A stretch of 64,000 bases of DNA from Gnetum montanum (GCA_015680685.1 MNCI01008330.1:382047-446046); one strand, 5' to 3'. Counted from the first letter of the stretch, positions 11,489 through 24,250 are shown. A program made the numbers and translations. The notes: generated from the letters alone by a model not told the origin.

Positions 11489-12080
11489 TGTACCTCAACC
11501 ACACCAGTGTGTACGGTAATAAAGACAAGCTTCTTAATAAACCTAGCAGCATTAATGTTTTATTTATGCATTCATTATTTTTATTAAATATTCAATTAAT
11601 TAAGCTAAATTAGACTTTAATTAATTAATCTAAATAGATTAAGTACATAAGTACAACTGCTTCAAGCGTAAACACGTATTTGCTTGGTAATTCAAGCAAC
11701 GTTATTACTTAGTGTGCCCAATAGTGTAGCACTTGGTTCAAGATGTGTATGAAAAGTGGGATCGAATGCTTATGTTAGGACTAGCTACAAACCAATTAGT
11801 TAATAAAATTAAATTAGTCATTAAATTACTTCATCTCTCTCTTTAAGCATCAAAACCATAAAACATAAAATGATAAAAATCATATGCCTTGATTACACTT
11901 AACCATACCTTTGTACTTCACAAGTGTACTTGGGAAGACAACAAACAACCTTAGGGTAAAGTTCACTTCCTAAAAGACTAGTGCACTGGAAACTAGAGAG
12001 TCCACGGAATTCAACCAAATTGCATGTGAACACTTTGTGATTTGTATGGTTAGGCATAGGGGTACCTTCACCACTCATCA
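11489..12080 (+). repeat. Outer gypsy-like 3' LTR, second part
   Basis: Resumes the LTR broken at 2265. It includes a polyadenylation-like ggtaataaagac near 11512 and ends ctcatca at 12080, parallel to the inner LTR end (gcataggggtacctt then catca). The 5' LTR of this element is outside the window, so its target duplication (acaag at 12081?) cannot be checked. Confidence 0.8.
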
Positions 12081-13430
12081 ACAAGGTTGTTTTTACTGCA
12101 AAGAAGGAAAATTTATTAACCAAAAAAAATTTTGTTTTTTCTTCTTAGATGTTTTCTCTTGAAAATTCATCATTTAATAATTCTTGAAAATAAATTTTCC
12201 ACTAGCCCAAAATTTCATTGTCTTTCACGAAATTTTTTTAATTTGTCTCCTTGATACATTGGACAATGTCCTTACATTTCTTATTTCTAATTTTTGCCAA
12301 TTTGTAAATAGATTTTTCTCCTTACTTTGTTCCTAGTTTTTCATAGAAGTTACCTAAGGTCTTATTTTTGGCTTTTGCTATTAGCTGTTTTTTTCCATTA
12401 TACACATTAGCTTATTATCTTGGTTTCTACCTTGCTACCATTTCTTAAATTTTTTTTTATATAGTATTTTGCACTTCATCATTCTACCACCATATCTCCT
12501 TTGAAATATATTTTCTATCTTTTATTTCACCTAAATTATTATTTTCAATTTTCTAAGTGCAACTTTCCATCTTTCCCTATGTTAAAGTTTCAAAATAATC
12601 CTAATTCTAAGTACCTTCTTGAAGCAATTATTTTCTAAATAAGGTAATGTTTTCTTCCTTCAAATTCCACCATTTTATGCATTTAGTCCCTTTTTTCTTG
12701 CTACCTTTAAAGCTTTCTATAGCTAAATCCATGATTGTTAGTCAATATTAAGTTGGGAGGTTCTCTCTAGGTATGAACTTGCAATCTTTACACATGTCCC
12801 ATATCTTTTGCATAGCAAAAAATAATTTTTTTATCCATACCATTCTTATATGTAATTAAATGTTTTACCCTCTTCTGGAAAAAGTATTTGTAATTGCAAG
12901 ATCACAAACATTTGCAAATTGTAGTAGTAAATCGCCCATATCATTGTGCTCTTCAAATCCATGTCCTCCATGAATCTTGTCATATTCCATTTTCATACAT
13001 CTAACATGACTATTAAAATCCCCTCTAATAGCTATGTTTTCTTGCTGAGATATTCATTGAAGAATTAGATCCATTAAATCTAAAAAATCTTTCTTGACGC
13101 AGTTTTCTAGGCCAATTTGTGGAGCATATACACTAATGATATTGATTATCTTAATTTCAATCATAATTTTTATGTCCATAATCTAATCATCATGGTAGTA
13201 TACCTATACCGCTTTATCTTTGATCAATTGATTGACTATAATAGCCACTCCATTTCGATGATTTTTTTTTCTTGAGTACAAAAGTTTATAACCCTTGCCC
13301 AAATCTCGAGCTTTCTCTCCTTTCTACCTTGTTTCTTGGAGGTAGGCAATGCTGATGTTTTGTCTTTTTATGATGTCAATAATTTTAAAAATCTATTCAA
13401 GGAGAGTACCAAGTGTTCTTGATAACAAGA
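12081..13430 (-). mobile_element. RTE-type LINE fragment, endonuclease domain
   Basis: Read on the minus strand from 13430 downward, the text follows the apurinic-type endonuclease of RTE LINEs: QETR near 13330, a YAPQIGLE motif near 13110, GDFNSHV near 13010, IHGGHGF near 12965 and HLITYKNGM near 12850. These are followed by a charged linker to about 12120. Stops and small frameshifts are frequent. The RT half is missing because the outer gypsy LTR begins at 12080, so the gypsy element probably inserted into this LINE. The product would nick target DNA to start reverse transcription. Confidence 0.85.
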
Positions 13431-15590
13431 GGAGAGGAGGGAGGGGGGTTGTTTAAACTAGAACTAGATGACTAGATATAGTCCCTAAACCTATAGCCCA
13501 CACAAAGCTTTAGTAAAACTTTATAACTCAATGCTACCCACTAGAATTTAATCCATAACTTGAAGTTTCCAAATCAAAAGTCTTACCACTAGGTTGACTC
13601 CTCATTGTTGTATGATTTACATATTTATTCAAAATGCATTAGTGTCATACTATTTACATATTTTTTGGCCAAGGTGGCCCAATGCCTGCCTAAGGATTCA
13701 AATTCTTGTTATAATCAAAGAATACACTAGCCCACTGAATCATGGGGACTATGAACAAAAAGAATACACTACTTATTTAAAAACATTTTGATCTAGGAAA
13801 TTCAAACATGAATGTAATAGTTAAATATTATGTCGATATTACACTCTTATGGAAGTTATCTCAATAACTGTTGAATTAGTTAGCAACCATAAAATCATGT
13901 ATTAACTAAATTTTCATTAATTTTAATACTCATTACCCATTAGAGTAACCACGTGTCCATCATGTATCTAAATTCAATAAATTCTTATCCTACCAAGCTC
14001 ATTTCAAAGCTCTCTTGCAGCAATTTATAGTTGCAGTTTCCTTATTCTTAGATAATTATTTGTTAAAACTATACATTTACCATTGCATTTCTTCAAAATG
14101 CATTATTGCCTCATTCACCTCGTAGTAGGATATTTACATTATATTTTAGGGCAAAACCCATTGACTCTATCATTGCATATTGTGTTCACTTTTATAGAAT
14201 AAAAGACATATTTATGAATCTCTATAATTATTATGAATATTTTTGTTCAACATATTATGTCACCATCCTCTTTTATGTTTTAACATATGCTAAATTTTCC
14301 TTGGGTTTCATGTTATATGTGTGTAAGTGCTTCTCTTTCCACAATTCTAAACCTTCTCTATGGCTTTGCTTTTCAGTTATAAAATCTATACTTCAATCCA
14401 AAGAAGCCATGCATTGAAGTAAAGAAGAAGTATTGAACTTACTTTGATTCTATTTTACTAACTACAGAAATGAAACTGAAGAACTTATGGAATAATGTAT
14501 GCAGTTTCAACACCATTTTTAATTGTCCAGAAATCATTAACTTTGTATCCTATAAAATGAAAATCATGTTGCATTCCTACCTAAATAGGCTATATCATTC
14601 AATCTAACCGATCTTTACATAAGCACTAAACAAGTTATTTATTATTATAATCATAGCTCATGCTTTGCAACATTGGTCAGGTATTTATCGTGTTTCTTCT
14701 AGCAATATAATTAGTAAAAAGAAATTCCCAATCTTTGCATTGGAGATTAAATTCAGAAAGTGTGTGTATGCACATAAATAAAACTGAATAGCGGTTTCAA
14801 TTACAGCAGGAATAATGTGTATCTCAAAGGAATAATGTGTATCTCAAAGTAAACCATTAGGAATCCAAGCCTACCACATGGTATTCAAGCTCCATATTTT
14901 TCCATCATGACAGTTTTTCAGGGTGGAGTTCTTATCTAGTCATCAAAGTCAAAACACCAAATAATCCTAAATACTCATCCATATTTTCGTGATGCCACTG
15001 TAACATAAAACAGAATTCTATCCTAGAGATCACGTTTTTATCCCTAATCATAATAATAACCTTCAAAACTACATTGCTGGAAGCCGAAATGTTTCAGCAA
15101 TTTATAGCTAGAAACACTTCTACCAGGATTTGACGAACACCTTTTCAACTAATGTTAATTATCATACAACATAAACTGATATTGATACTTCCCTTCTCTA
15201 AAGGCTTCCGATTTTAAAACTTGGACTGCATAATAAACGAATGGTACATATAAATTAAAATAACATACAAGTCCAAAAGAATTCGGATTTTTCCTTTAAA
15301 AAAACATTGGCGACTCGTAATAGAACATGTATTTTAATACTAACATTCTGGTTCTTACGTTTAAAAATCGTTATTATCAGGTCACAGCCAAATGACACAT
15401 TATCCAGCTGGAATTCTCTTAGAACTGAAATCCAACTTCCACGTACATTAAAGGGATAACACTGACTTTTTGAAGCAAGCATGTGTGAACGGTGGCGTTG
15501 CAACATGGAAAAGTCAAAACATTTTGAAGCTGATTCTTTTTCAAGAACCTTCAAATTTCTTGCAGCAAAAATTTTTTCCTTCTGAGAAAA
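13431..15590. other. Intergenic, nothing recognised
   Basis: AT-rich sequence with no convincing coding stretch on either strand. ORFs at 13594-13791 and 14106-14417 are short, Ile/Tyr/Phe-rich and typical of chance ORFs. One perfect 20-bp tandem pair lies at 14811-14850. Confidence 0.6.
14811..14850. repeat. 20-bp perfect tandem pair
   Basis: Two abutting identical 20-mers, AATAATGTGTATCTCAAAGG and its copy, apart from the last base of the second. A small replication-slippage duplication. Confidence 0.85.
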
Positions 15591-15742
15591 TCATGATCAA
15601 TTGCTTGTGGATTTTTTATTTTATAGTGAAATTATGTTGTGCTGGGATGCAGCCCACTTTGAGAAATCATGATCAATTGCTTGTGGATTTTTTACTTTAT
15701 AGTGAAATTATGTTGTGCTGGATTGCAGCCCACATGCATAGT
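15591..15742. repeat. 76-bp tandem pair
   Basis: 15591-15666 and 15667-15742 are near-identical (shared start TCATGATCAATTGCTTGTGG) and differ by a few substitutions. No gene overlaps convincingly. Confidence 0.85.
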
Positions 15743-15959
15743 GCTTTGTCTAGGTTTTTTATTTTCGAAAAGTTATATGAGGATCTGTGAAGTCCGGCAA
15801 TCAAGGCTAGAAGTGGCAATGAGGTAGCAAGAAATTTGTTAGAGGAGATGGAACCTAAATAAACAATGTTTTTTTATAGCCACAACTTTCCTACATGGCA
15901 CCATCTTTCTTGATGAGATTTTTATATAATCTCTCCTCATATTTTTTTATTATTATTAA

Positions 15960-16400
15960 TATTATTTATTAAGATTGCTACATTTATTCTAAGTCCAAAT
16001 ATTAAGATTGCTACATTTATTCTTGATTGCATATAAAGTCTTCCAACCATTTGCAATTTCTTGTTATATACAATGCTTCTACTTATAATTTTAAGAACAT
16101 TTTACCCCCAAATATATGTATTTTTTTTCACAATCTCAAATTTTTTTGTTATTTAGTTAAAAGTGTAATTTCTCTTATTAGTTCCACAAATTAGCACTTT
16201 TTTTTATCAACATTCTCCTTCATTTTTGTAAGTTCATAGAAGTTTTCCAATTGATACAACATTGTTTTTAACCCTATTTTTAAATTTGCAATTAGTGCTA
16301 CATCATTTGCAAAGATTTATTGTCATATCCTTGAATGATCCACTTAAATGACACAATTTATAAGTACATCTTTAATCCACTTCATATTCAAAATTTTGCA
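15960..16400 (-). mobile_element. RTE-like LINE fragment, RT catalytic region
   Basis: On the minus strand near 16300 the text FANDVALIANLK stands where LINEs have the F-A-D-D catalytic motif, so the first Asp is changed to Asn. It is followed by QLENFYELTKMK and, near 16120-16090, YIYLGVK, the segment that follows the RT palm in RTE LINEs. Further on IANGWKTLYAIKNK leads into a 32-bp tandem pair (about 15970-16035). Frameshifts and stops are common. It is a 5'-truncated relic. Confidence 0.7.
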
Positions 16401-17110
16401 AAAATAAATGCAACCAAGTTTTCCAAAACAATTATGGAACAAAGAATAAGGATGGTATTTCCAAAGGATATAATCACTAAAGACATGTAATGCCTTCTTG
16501 GAGGTAGTCTAAAGTAATCCTAAGCACATATGCAAGGTAATTAAGAAATGAAAAAAAAATTATGGTCAAATATGGAAGGTACAAAAAAATTACTTGGAGC
16601 ATACTAAAGATAACCAACTAGAGTCAAAAGCTTATTATTTTACCATTAAAATCCCAATCAAATCTCACAACTTACTCAACAAGTTTTGTTTCAATTCACA
16701 TTAGATAAAAAAAATAAAAAATAAAAAAAGTGGAAGATGGATTAACCTACCTAGAGAAGAGCATATATGCAAGTTAGGTGGATCACAAACTCCTAAAGAT
16801 GAGGAGCATTTTTTTTTTAATTATCCTTGAACTAAACATCTATGACAAAAGTATACTATTGTGACAAAAAGTTTTTACAACATATTTTTGTTACATCCAA
16901 TGCTACTTACTCACTCTATTGAACCTATATTTATTTTTCATGAGATGAATGTACTATCTATCCAATAGATCATTTTTGTTCTATAGATGTAAAATCTTTA
17001 GTTTTAGTTTCAATTTATCAATAAAAGTTTTAAACAATGTTGGTGTAGGAGAATAGTCTCACTTTCCTTCTATAATGCTATAAAACTAACAAGATTGTAT
17101 GGTTTTTTCA
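16401..17110. other. Intergenic, nothing recognised
   Basis: AT-rich, with homopolymer A and T runs. It may contain further decayed LINE sequence upstream of the RT fragment, but no motif can be supported. Confidence 0.5.
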
Positions 17111-17111
17111 T

Positions 17112-17300
17112 AGGAACCATCATTTGGAGTAATGGTAAGGTGCTTATTCCCCAAGTCAAAAGACATGGGTTCAAGCTTGGTCTCTACCACTTGAAAAGAG
17201 GTTAGGCTTTAGTTCATCAACATCAAATCTAATGATACCACAAGTGGATAAGAGCACCAAAAGTTATGGTATGATATAATGTTCACAAAATTTTAATTTT
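17112..17300 (+). mobile_element. Possible tRNA-derived SINE head
   Basis: GGAGTAATGGTAAGG near 17130 resembles an RNA polymerase III A box, and GGGTTCAAGC near 17166 fits a B box about 30 bases later, the spacing expected for a tRNA-derived SINE. No clear tail or target duplication was found. A similar A-box-like stretch occurs at 58371-58480. Confidence 0.35.
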
Positions 17301-18720
17301 TGGATACCAAAGATTGTGGTATATTCACCATGGATCTTGGTGACTTTGCCTTATTTCAATTATTCACTATGAGGTGACCATGAGTCATTGAAGATTTTGG
17401 ATAACCACAATACCACCACAAGTTATTATTGATCCCATGATTTTACCCTAAGCCATGGTCAATAAACAATTGATTTTTCCTATACCACAAGTTGTGGTAA
17501 ACTCGTGGTCTATTATCCTGCAATACCATGAGTTGTAGTTCATTTAAAAATCTTGAATTATGACAAATTTTGAAATCAAATTTTAATGTAACTTGAATTA
17601 TTATTGTCACCCCGAGCTAGAAGACATATTGTGATGAAAAATTGATTAAATTGATTTTAATTTTGTGAGAAAATTGATTACTTCTACCTTGATGAACTTT
17701 GGTTTTCCAAATTGAATGTTGAATTAGTTTTGTGATGAATTTGATTGAAATGCCTTTATGATTTAATTCATGTTAATGAGTTGATGATGATGTGAAGTAA
17801 AAAAATCTTGATGAATATAAATGTCTTAAAATTGTTGGAAATGATGAATGAATTGTTGATGAATAAGAGATTGATGAAGTAATAAAATGGTGATGAATTG
17901 TTGACAAAATTGATATATTCAAAGAAACCCTTTGTAACTCATACAATCTTATTGTTGAAGTGTCACATATAACATATTTTGCCTCCATATTTAAAGCCAA
18001 TTAATGGGGCCATAAAGGTATATGATGAGACAAACCTTTTTTCATGAAAAATGAGCTACAAATTGAACAAACATAAGAGATTGGGACCATTATTTAATTA
18101 CATCCACTCAATCAATCTTATATAAAAGGTAAAATAAATGGAATTTCCTATTTTTATCCTATATGGGGCAATAAATTAAATAAAAATGACAAGGCTTTTG
18201 TCACTATGTTACAAAATTTCTAATTTGTCTTCTCATGAGCTTTGATTTTTGTCTTTTGTCTTTTGTCTCCATTCTTCTACTTGACTTTGTTGCACTTCCA
18301 TATATAAATACGACCTTCTATACTTTGAATTTTGGTTTATTAAATTTATTTCTTCTTCTTGCTTGAAGTCCACAACATGGGCATGAAAATTGAGTGAGGT
18401 ATGATTGTCCAAAGTGCATGCTAGAATGAACACACGAAACCCTATTTAGTTAGGATGAGCATTAAGGATCCAAGTGATAATCCTTTTTATTATGTATTTT
18501 GTTCATCATTTAATTCAAAAATTATTTCTATGTATAAATTTTGTATAGCATGGAGTAAATTGAAATCAACTTTAACTTTGAGAAGTTTACTCTACTGTCA
18601 TTCTCTTACAACAAAATTAAATGCTAAAAAATTAAAAAGGAAAATAAAATTTTTACACTAGTTTAGCTATATATTTATAATATATATCTATTATTTGGCC
18701 AAGAAAATTTTATATTTTTT
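17301..18720. other. Intergenic with simple-sequence-like text
   Basis: 17560-17900 repeats TTGATGAAT-type words without a fixed period. The minus ORF at 17773-18000 (Ser/Thr/His-rich) is a by-product of this. Nothing else is recognised. Confidence 0.5.
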
Positions 18721-18722
18721 AC

Positions 18723-18808
18723 AAATTAATAAAATCTTAAATTGATTTATTGAGAATTGATATTCATATTGAAAACCAAAATCAAAATGACTCTACATTA
18801 TTCAATAA
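18723..18808 (+). repeat. Direct repeat, left copy
   Basis: About 86 bp nearly identical to 19000-19085. The two copies flank about 190 bp of unrelated sequence, part of which recurs at 62500-62600. Confidence 0.85.
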
Positions 18809-18928
18809 TAATTCTTGTGAAAAGTTCTATTAATTTGATTCATATAGTTTTTTTTTTTTCCATGGCATGGACTTTACATCACGTTTTTTCCATGGGGTAG
18901 ACTTTCCATCACATTTTTTTTCCATTTT

Positions 18929-18999
18929 CTCCATCATGGGATCTTACGTGGCGTGTGATGACAAAATACACTCCCCCTCTCCCCATGGCCTCTGGCCAA
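18929..18999 (+). repeat. Dispersed repeat shared with 62500-62600
   Basis: The words ATGGGATCTTACGTGGCG, gtgatg, a run of CCCC(T)CCCC and GGCCTCTGGCCAAAA occur here in order. In reverse complement they occur in the same order at 62600-62500. It is preceded by T-rich text with three CCATGG-type words (about 18860-18950). The family is unknown to me; a terminal part of a transposon is likely. Confidence 0.65.
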
Positions 19000-19085
19000 A
19001 ATAAAATCTCAAATTGATTCATTGAGAATTGATATTCATATTGAAAACCAAAATCAAAATGACTCTACCTTATTCAATTATTTAC
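19000..19085 (+). repeat. Direct repeat, right copy
   Basis: Near-identical to 18723-18808 (few substitutions). Far too long for a target-site duplication, so it reflects a local duplication or recombination. Confidence 0.85.
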
Positions 19086-20480
19086 CCTTTGCTTGTTCAA
19101 TGCAATATCTAAGAGTAACTAAATTATCTATTGTAAAATGCTTTCTTTTTAAGTACTATACATAAATTATTTTCTACTACCTAACATTCCAACTTTTTCT
19201 CTAAGATGGCACCTAAAAATTTTGTAAACAAGTTACTTATCCTGATTAATTTGTAATTATCTAAATCTAATTTGTCTCCATTTTTAAAGCTCATAATAGA
19301 TTTTTCTAATCATCTGCTATCTAGTCAAATCATTTTGAAGTCCTTCATTTAGTATTCTCCAAGTCTTTTTCTAAACCAACTCTCCACCACATTTTAATAA
19401 ATTAGCATATAATCATGTTGCATTTATATCTTTTTCAAAAGCTAATTTTTCAATCCCCTCAACTACTTCATCATATGTAAGCCATAAAATATTGGGAGTA
19501 TTTGGCTAGTTGTGTTACTTATCTCATGGTGAAATAGATTTTTTTAGAACACTTACACATCTATACAAATGGAATATCATTATTTAGAGCAAATTTTATT
19601 TTTAAAAGTTTTCAAAATTTTCATGAATCTTTTTATATTATTTGCACCATATTTATTGTGCTCTTTTAGAAATTTTTGTATTGAGGCAATTTCATGTAAT
19701 CTTTACTTAAGGCTTCATTATTATTGGAATTTTTGATAGCTAACCTAAATTATAAATATTATTTATCAAGCCACTTCTTCTTACCCAAAAATTCTTGTAA
19801 CATAATGACATTTTTGGTAACTTCTCTTAAAACATCTTCTAACTAAGCTTCTAATTTTTAGTTTATAACAAATTTTGTACTTCTTTTTGAAAGGTTCTAT
19901 ATCTTCAACTATATATATAATACCTTTCTTAAATAGAAAACTAGATAAAATGATATGTAGACTTTAATAATTTGTTACCAATCTAAAAGTCAATGATTCC
20001 TTATACATTTTGAGGGGTGGTTAGTAGTAAATCAATACATGAGCATCTTTCTTCATTTTTAAAATTAAATCTTAAGCTTGAGAAAAAATTTTGAAATACA
20101 CTTAAAATGATAAAATCAAGGCCTTCTCCCATTCTAATGTGTGCTTTGTTGTTTGATCTAATCTTTTTTCTTATCCATTTCTAATTTGACTATAATCTTA
20201 TATATCTAGCCATACTTGGTCATTTTGCCACTCTAGAATATCAATTTGCATAGAACCAATCCTTATATTAAAGTCACCACATATATAGACTCTTCCTTTT
20301 AATTTAAATTTTATTATATCTCATTTTGAATATAGAAAATCATACTTTTTTATATAAACTTGGCTTTGCATAATATGTTGCATCTTATGGGTGAAAGTAA
20401 CAAAAAGTAAGGAACACAAGTCATTTTCTTTGGATAATCCTTAACCACCAATCTTTTGTATCTTAATTATCCTTAAAAGT
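19086..20480 (-). mobile_element. RTE-like LINE fragment, endonuclease end and start of RT
   Basis: On the minus strand, CGDFNIRIGSMQ (near 20265) marks the end of the endonuclease. Then near 19470 come LTYDEVVEGIEKLAFEK and NLLKCGGELV, and near 19270 KNGDKLDLDNYKLIRI followed by TKFLGAILEKKLE, which are the conserved front of an RTE reverse transcriptase. The text then fades toward 19086, next to the direct repeat. The catalytic palm is absent. Many stops; dead. Confidence 0.75.
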
Positions 20481-22208
20481 TTTGTTATGAAAATACAAGA
20501 TAATTCTCTTGATGGTTTTTTGTTTTTAAGATCTAACAGTTGCTACTTTCGTTAGAATTATATTTCTTGTAACTTTCAACAACTCAAAAAATATTAAACT
20601 TCTTTAAACAAACCAATATGATATACTGTAATTATTTTAATGACAATGCTACCATATATATTCAAAAATCCATACCACAAAGTATTCAGGTTTTTTATAC
20701 TATTCTCTTGTAATTATTGCAATATACTATGTATTTAGAAAAGCTATCTTACCCTTTGTTCATGTTATTTTTACATTTTACCATTTTTCTACTTTCTTAA
20801 TAAGATCTATTCTCATGAAATCTTCATTTTTCCAAATTCTTTCTCCCTTCAAATTACTATGATTCTATTAACAATCTTCAAAAAATAGCAAAATAAATGG
20901 TCTCTCCAACCATGGATATGAATATACCTCTAGTTGTAGTTAGCTTACTGTGTAAATAGGGTGTTCAAAAAATTATTAATTAATAACAAGAGTTAATCCC
21001 AAGCAAATTCACCAAATGGAAAGAATTTTTAAAAAACTATAGTGCTGTGTGAAGTATATTTTTTATATTTTTACTTTCTTTTTGTTTTCTTTGTAAGATC
21101 TTTTCTAATGAGATCTTTATTTACCCAAATTTTTTCTCCAGTTAAATTACTATGATTCTATTAAACTTTCTTTCAAGGAGGTAGATTATTAAATTTCAAA
21201 ATAATATGACATAGTTTATCCTTTTTGAAACCTATGCAATAAGCATCTAGAATTGTATTAGGTGAGATTGAAAGGTGCATTGTAATTTTTTATAATATCA
21301 TGAACAACTTCAAATAGATTATGCTTTGGACTTTCAAGAACTCTAGGAAATTAGAGATTTAAAACTCTTTTTCTTCTTCTTCTTGATCCTTCACCAAGTC
21401 ACCCAAAGCTTCAACAAACTATAGAATTACTTCCACAACTATTTCCTACCTACCAATTATATCACATATAGTTTCTTACTTTAATTTAGAGCTTAGATTT
21501 TTGCCCATTGTTTTATTTTCTATAACCCAGTCTACCATTGGTTGTTGTTGTGTCAACATAGCTTTTAGTTGATTAAACATAACATTTTGATTTATAGCTA
21601 TGATGTTTATGATATAAAGTATATTTTTAAAAATTATTCTTGGTTTGATTAATCTATTGCTTCTCTCGTATTTCTTTTTGTTCATGCATCTATTGAGAGA
21701 TCATTTGCTAATTCTAAATAAAAGTTAATTGTCTATTTTCTATAGCTTTTTTCTATTCAACTAAGGCTTTTAGTTACACATTAACTTCATCAAGTTTAGA
21801 TTTAGTAGGTGAACCCATATGTTTAGTGAAGTAAAACCCTCATTGAAGTAATAGAACACTTCTTAGCAAAACCCTTAGCAAAGCAATAAAACCACTTTGC
21901 AAACCCAATGAAGCAACAAAATATTCCTTGAAAACCCCTTTATAACCCTTGGTAAACCCACTTTAAATATTTTAATACTATTTTGTAAAGCCTCAAAAAC
22001 TCTTATGCAAAGTCAACAAACCCTCTAAACAACTTTCTGCAAAGTCTAGGTAGACATGTATCTTGTTGTTGAATTAATATTGATTATAATTAGAATATCA
22101 TTATGTTATTTTTTTCCCCTTCAAACTTTTAATTTTTTCTTTCTTATTTTTTAACTAATTTGATTTACTTCAGTTCTTATTTATTTTTTTATAATAGTTT
22201 TAATTTTC
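20481..22208. other. Intergenic, nothing recognised
   Basis: AT-rich. The minus ORF 21476-21685 (69 aa, Lys/Asn/Ile-rich) has no recognisable domain. 21800-22050 has a loose repeated AAACCC...AAGCAA wording without clear period. Confidence 0.5.
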
Positions 22209-22225
22209 CTAAATCTATTCATTAT

Positions 22226-22378
22226 CATCATCATCATTATCCTAGCCTTGTCCCAACAAATCTAAAAATGAACTCATCTATGATATTTGGCATGGTTTCA
22301 TAGTCACTTTTCAACCTAATGCTAACCCTCCTCATTTCATATTCAAGCCTAGGACCAATATTAACAGAGTTGTAGCAA
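22226..22378 (-). mobile_element. Severely 5'-truncated LINE or SINE insertion with 17-bp target duplication
   Basis: A 153-bp insert flanked by perfect copies of CTAAATCTATTCATTAT (22209-22225 and 22379-22395). On the plus strand it starts CATCATCATCATTATCCTAG then CCTTGTCCCAA, the reverse complement of the tail that also ends the RTE LINEs at 40427 and 52125. The LINE machinery therefore copied only the last 150 bases. Confidence 0.85.
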
Positions 22379-22599
22379 CTAAATCTATTCATTATATCTT
22401 TTCAAATAAACGCTTTCTTTTTTTCTTATTCCTTTTATTTACAACTAGTTATTTTCATCGTTTTGAAACTAATAGTTGCCCACTAAATCTAAACTAGTCA
22501 TTAGCTATAATATTATTTATTCTCTCTAATCCTTAAAAAATCAGTTACAACTTATGATAAATCTAGCATGATTTGAAACATTTTGTAAAGGAATTTTTT

Positions 22600-24250
22600 T
22601 TTAAGGTAGTAGCTATTAAAAAAAAGGCTTTTGCAGGGTTACATGACACTTTTATACTTGACCAAAAAATGAAGGAGGTTTGGATCTTCTCAACATATGT
22701 TATCAAAGTCTAGTTTTAGTTGAGCTATGAACTAGGTTGCTAAGTCTTTTGATCATAGTAGCGTTTGGAGTAATTTTCTTTTTTAAGACACTTGAGCAAG
22801 TCTTTTCTAGAAAAAGATTTGCTTAGCACAACACTTCTATTCATATTTGGCTTCTATGTCTTGCTTTTATTTCATCACAAGGTTTTTTTTATCACTAAAC
22901 AAATCTAGAAATCTTGGTAGCATATTACAAGAAGCTTCTTCTTTTCAAGGCTTTCATATTACAAATCATAAGGGCTCTAGACATAAGGTTCTTAAATTTC
23001 CTATTTTCTAACTAAAGGGATGGCTAGAATTAGTATCCAAGTAACTATCTATAAAATTTTTCATCCTATAGATTCCACATGAGCTTTTCAAGCTATTAAT
23101 ATTATCTATGATCTTAGTAAGATTAACATCTACCAAAGGAAGGGAGTCATTATGTTCTTTCTCACTAGTAAATTGAATATTACAATCAATGCATTTTGAT
23201 ATGCATAAAATTTGTTTTTTTCTTCTTCGTCATATTGCCAAATGCATTCTATATCATCAACATATCTAATCCAATACTTTGACTTTAACATGTATGAATT
23301 TAGATCCTTACATTCAAATCTTCCATAGATAAATTAGCTACAATAGGAGAAAGAGGTGATTCAATTGGGATTTCTTACACTTACTCATAGTGTACGTTAT
23401 TATATCTAAAATAAATGGTTTCCAAACATAGCTTCATAAGTTTTCTTATTTCCTTATTAACTTTTTCATTAATAACATTGAAGGCTCCTTCAAATGAAAT
23501 CATGGTAACAAAGACAACATCAAAGTATACTAGGATATCCTTGGGTTCTAGTATGATTGTAAAGATAAAATTAGCATAGTGTTGAGTGTTTCTTATGAAA
23601 GAAGTAGTATGCCCCACAAGTAGTGAAAGAATGTTTTTAGGAGATACTTTGTTGGGGCATATGTTGAAGTACTAATGATATCCAATATAGGCCTAAATGG
23701 AATACCATTTTCATGAATCATAGGAGTATCGTATATTTGTGTGGGATGACAATGGGTGGAAATAAGAGACTTTTCAGTCTTTACATCAAACCTAGATTTC
23801 ACTATGGCTTTTCTAACTTTTTTTATAATCTTCAAAGTTAGATCTTTATCTTTTCATTTATAACTACTGCAATATAAAAGTTCTAACATTTTCTCATTAT
23901 AAGTTTGCTTATCCATTATTACTATTACTTTTCTTTTATCTACTTGCATAATTTTAAGAAAATTTTAATTTTTCTTGAATTCAAAAAGTGCTTTAAATTT
24001 TTTTTGGTAATGTTGCTCTTAGGTGTTTAAGCTTTAAGTAAAATGTTAATGCTATTTTGGACAATTCTTATAGCTTTTGATTATCAATATTTTTGAGGGA
24101 ATTTTCTATGGTAACAATAAAGTTTATATGTTTGATGTTTTTAAGAAAAATGAAAAAATCTAAACCTTTATTTAATAGTTTGATGATATCTTCATTTAAG
24201 TGTAGTTTAGAAAGATTGATTATAAGTTTTTGTTTCTAGATTCAAAGCTC
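22600..24250 (-). mobile_element. Penelope-like element (PLE), decayed reverse transcriptase
   Basis: Read on the minus strand, PLE hallmarks follow in order. KLIINLSKLHLNED then LLNKGLDFF is at about 24230-24150 (N-terminal block). DKRKVIVIMDKQTYNEKMLE is at about 23950-23890. GIPFRPILDIISTSTYAPTK is near 23700. DILVYFDVVF (first catalytic Asp) is near 23540. ESPLSPIVANLSMED is near 23360, where relatives have GSPLSP. WIRYVDDIECIW is near 23260, YVDD being at 23253-23264. After this come IQFTSEKEHNDSLPLVD and SHPFS...GNLRTLC (22960-23180). At least one frameshift separates the SPLSP block from YVDD. The GIY-YIG endonuclease expected downstream is not visible before 22600, so it is truncated or lost. 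Identification of the RT as PLE is firm; boundaries are approximate. Confidence 0.85.
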
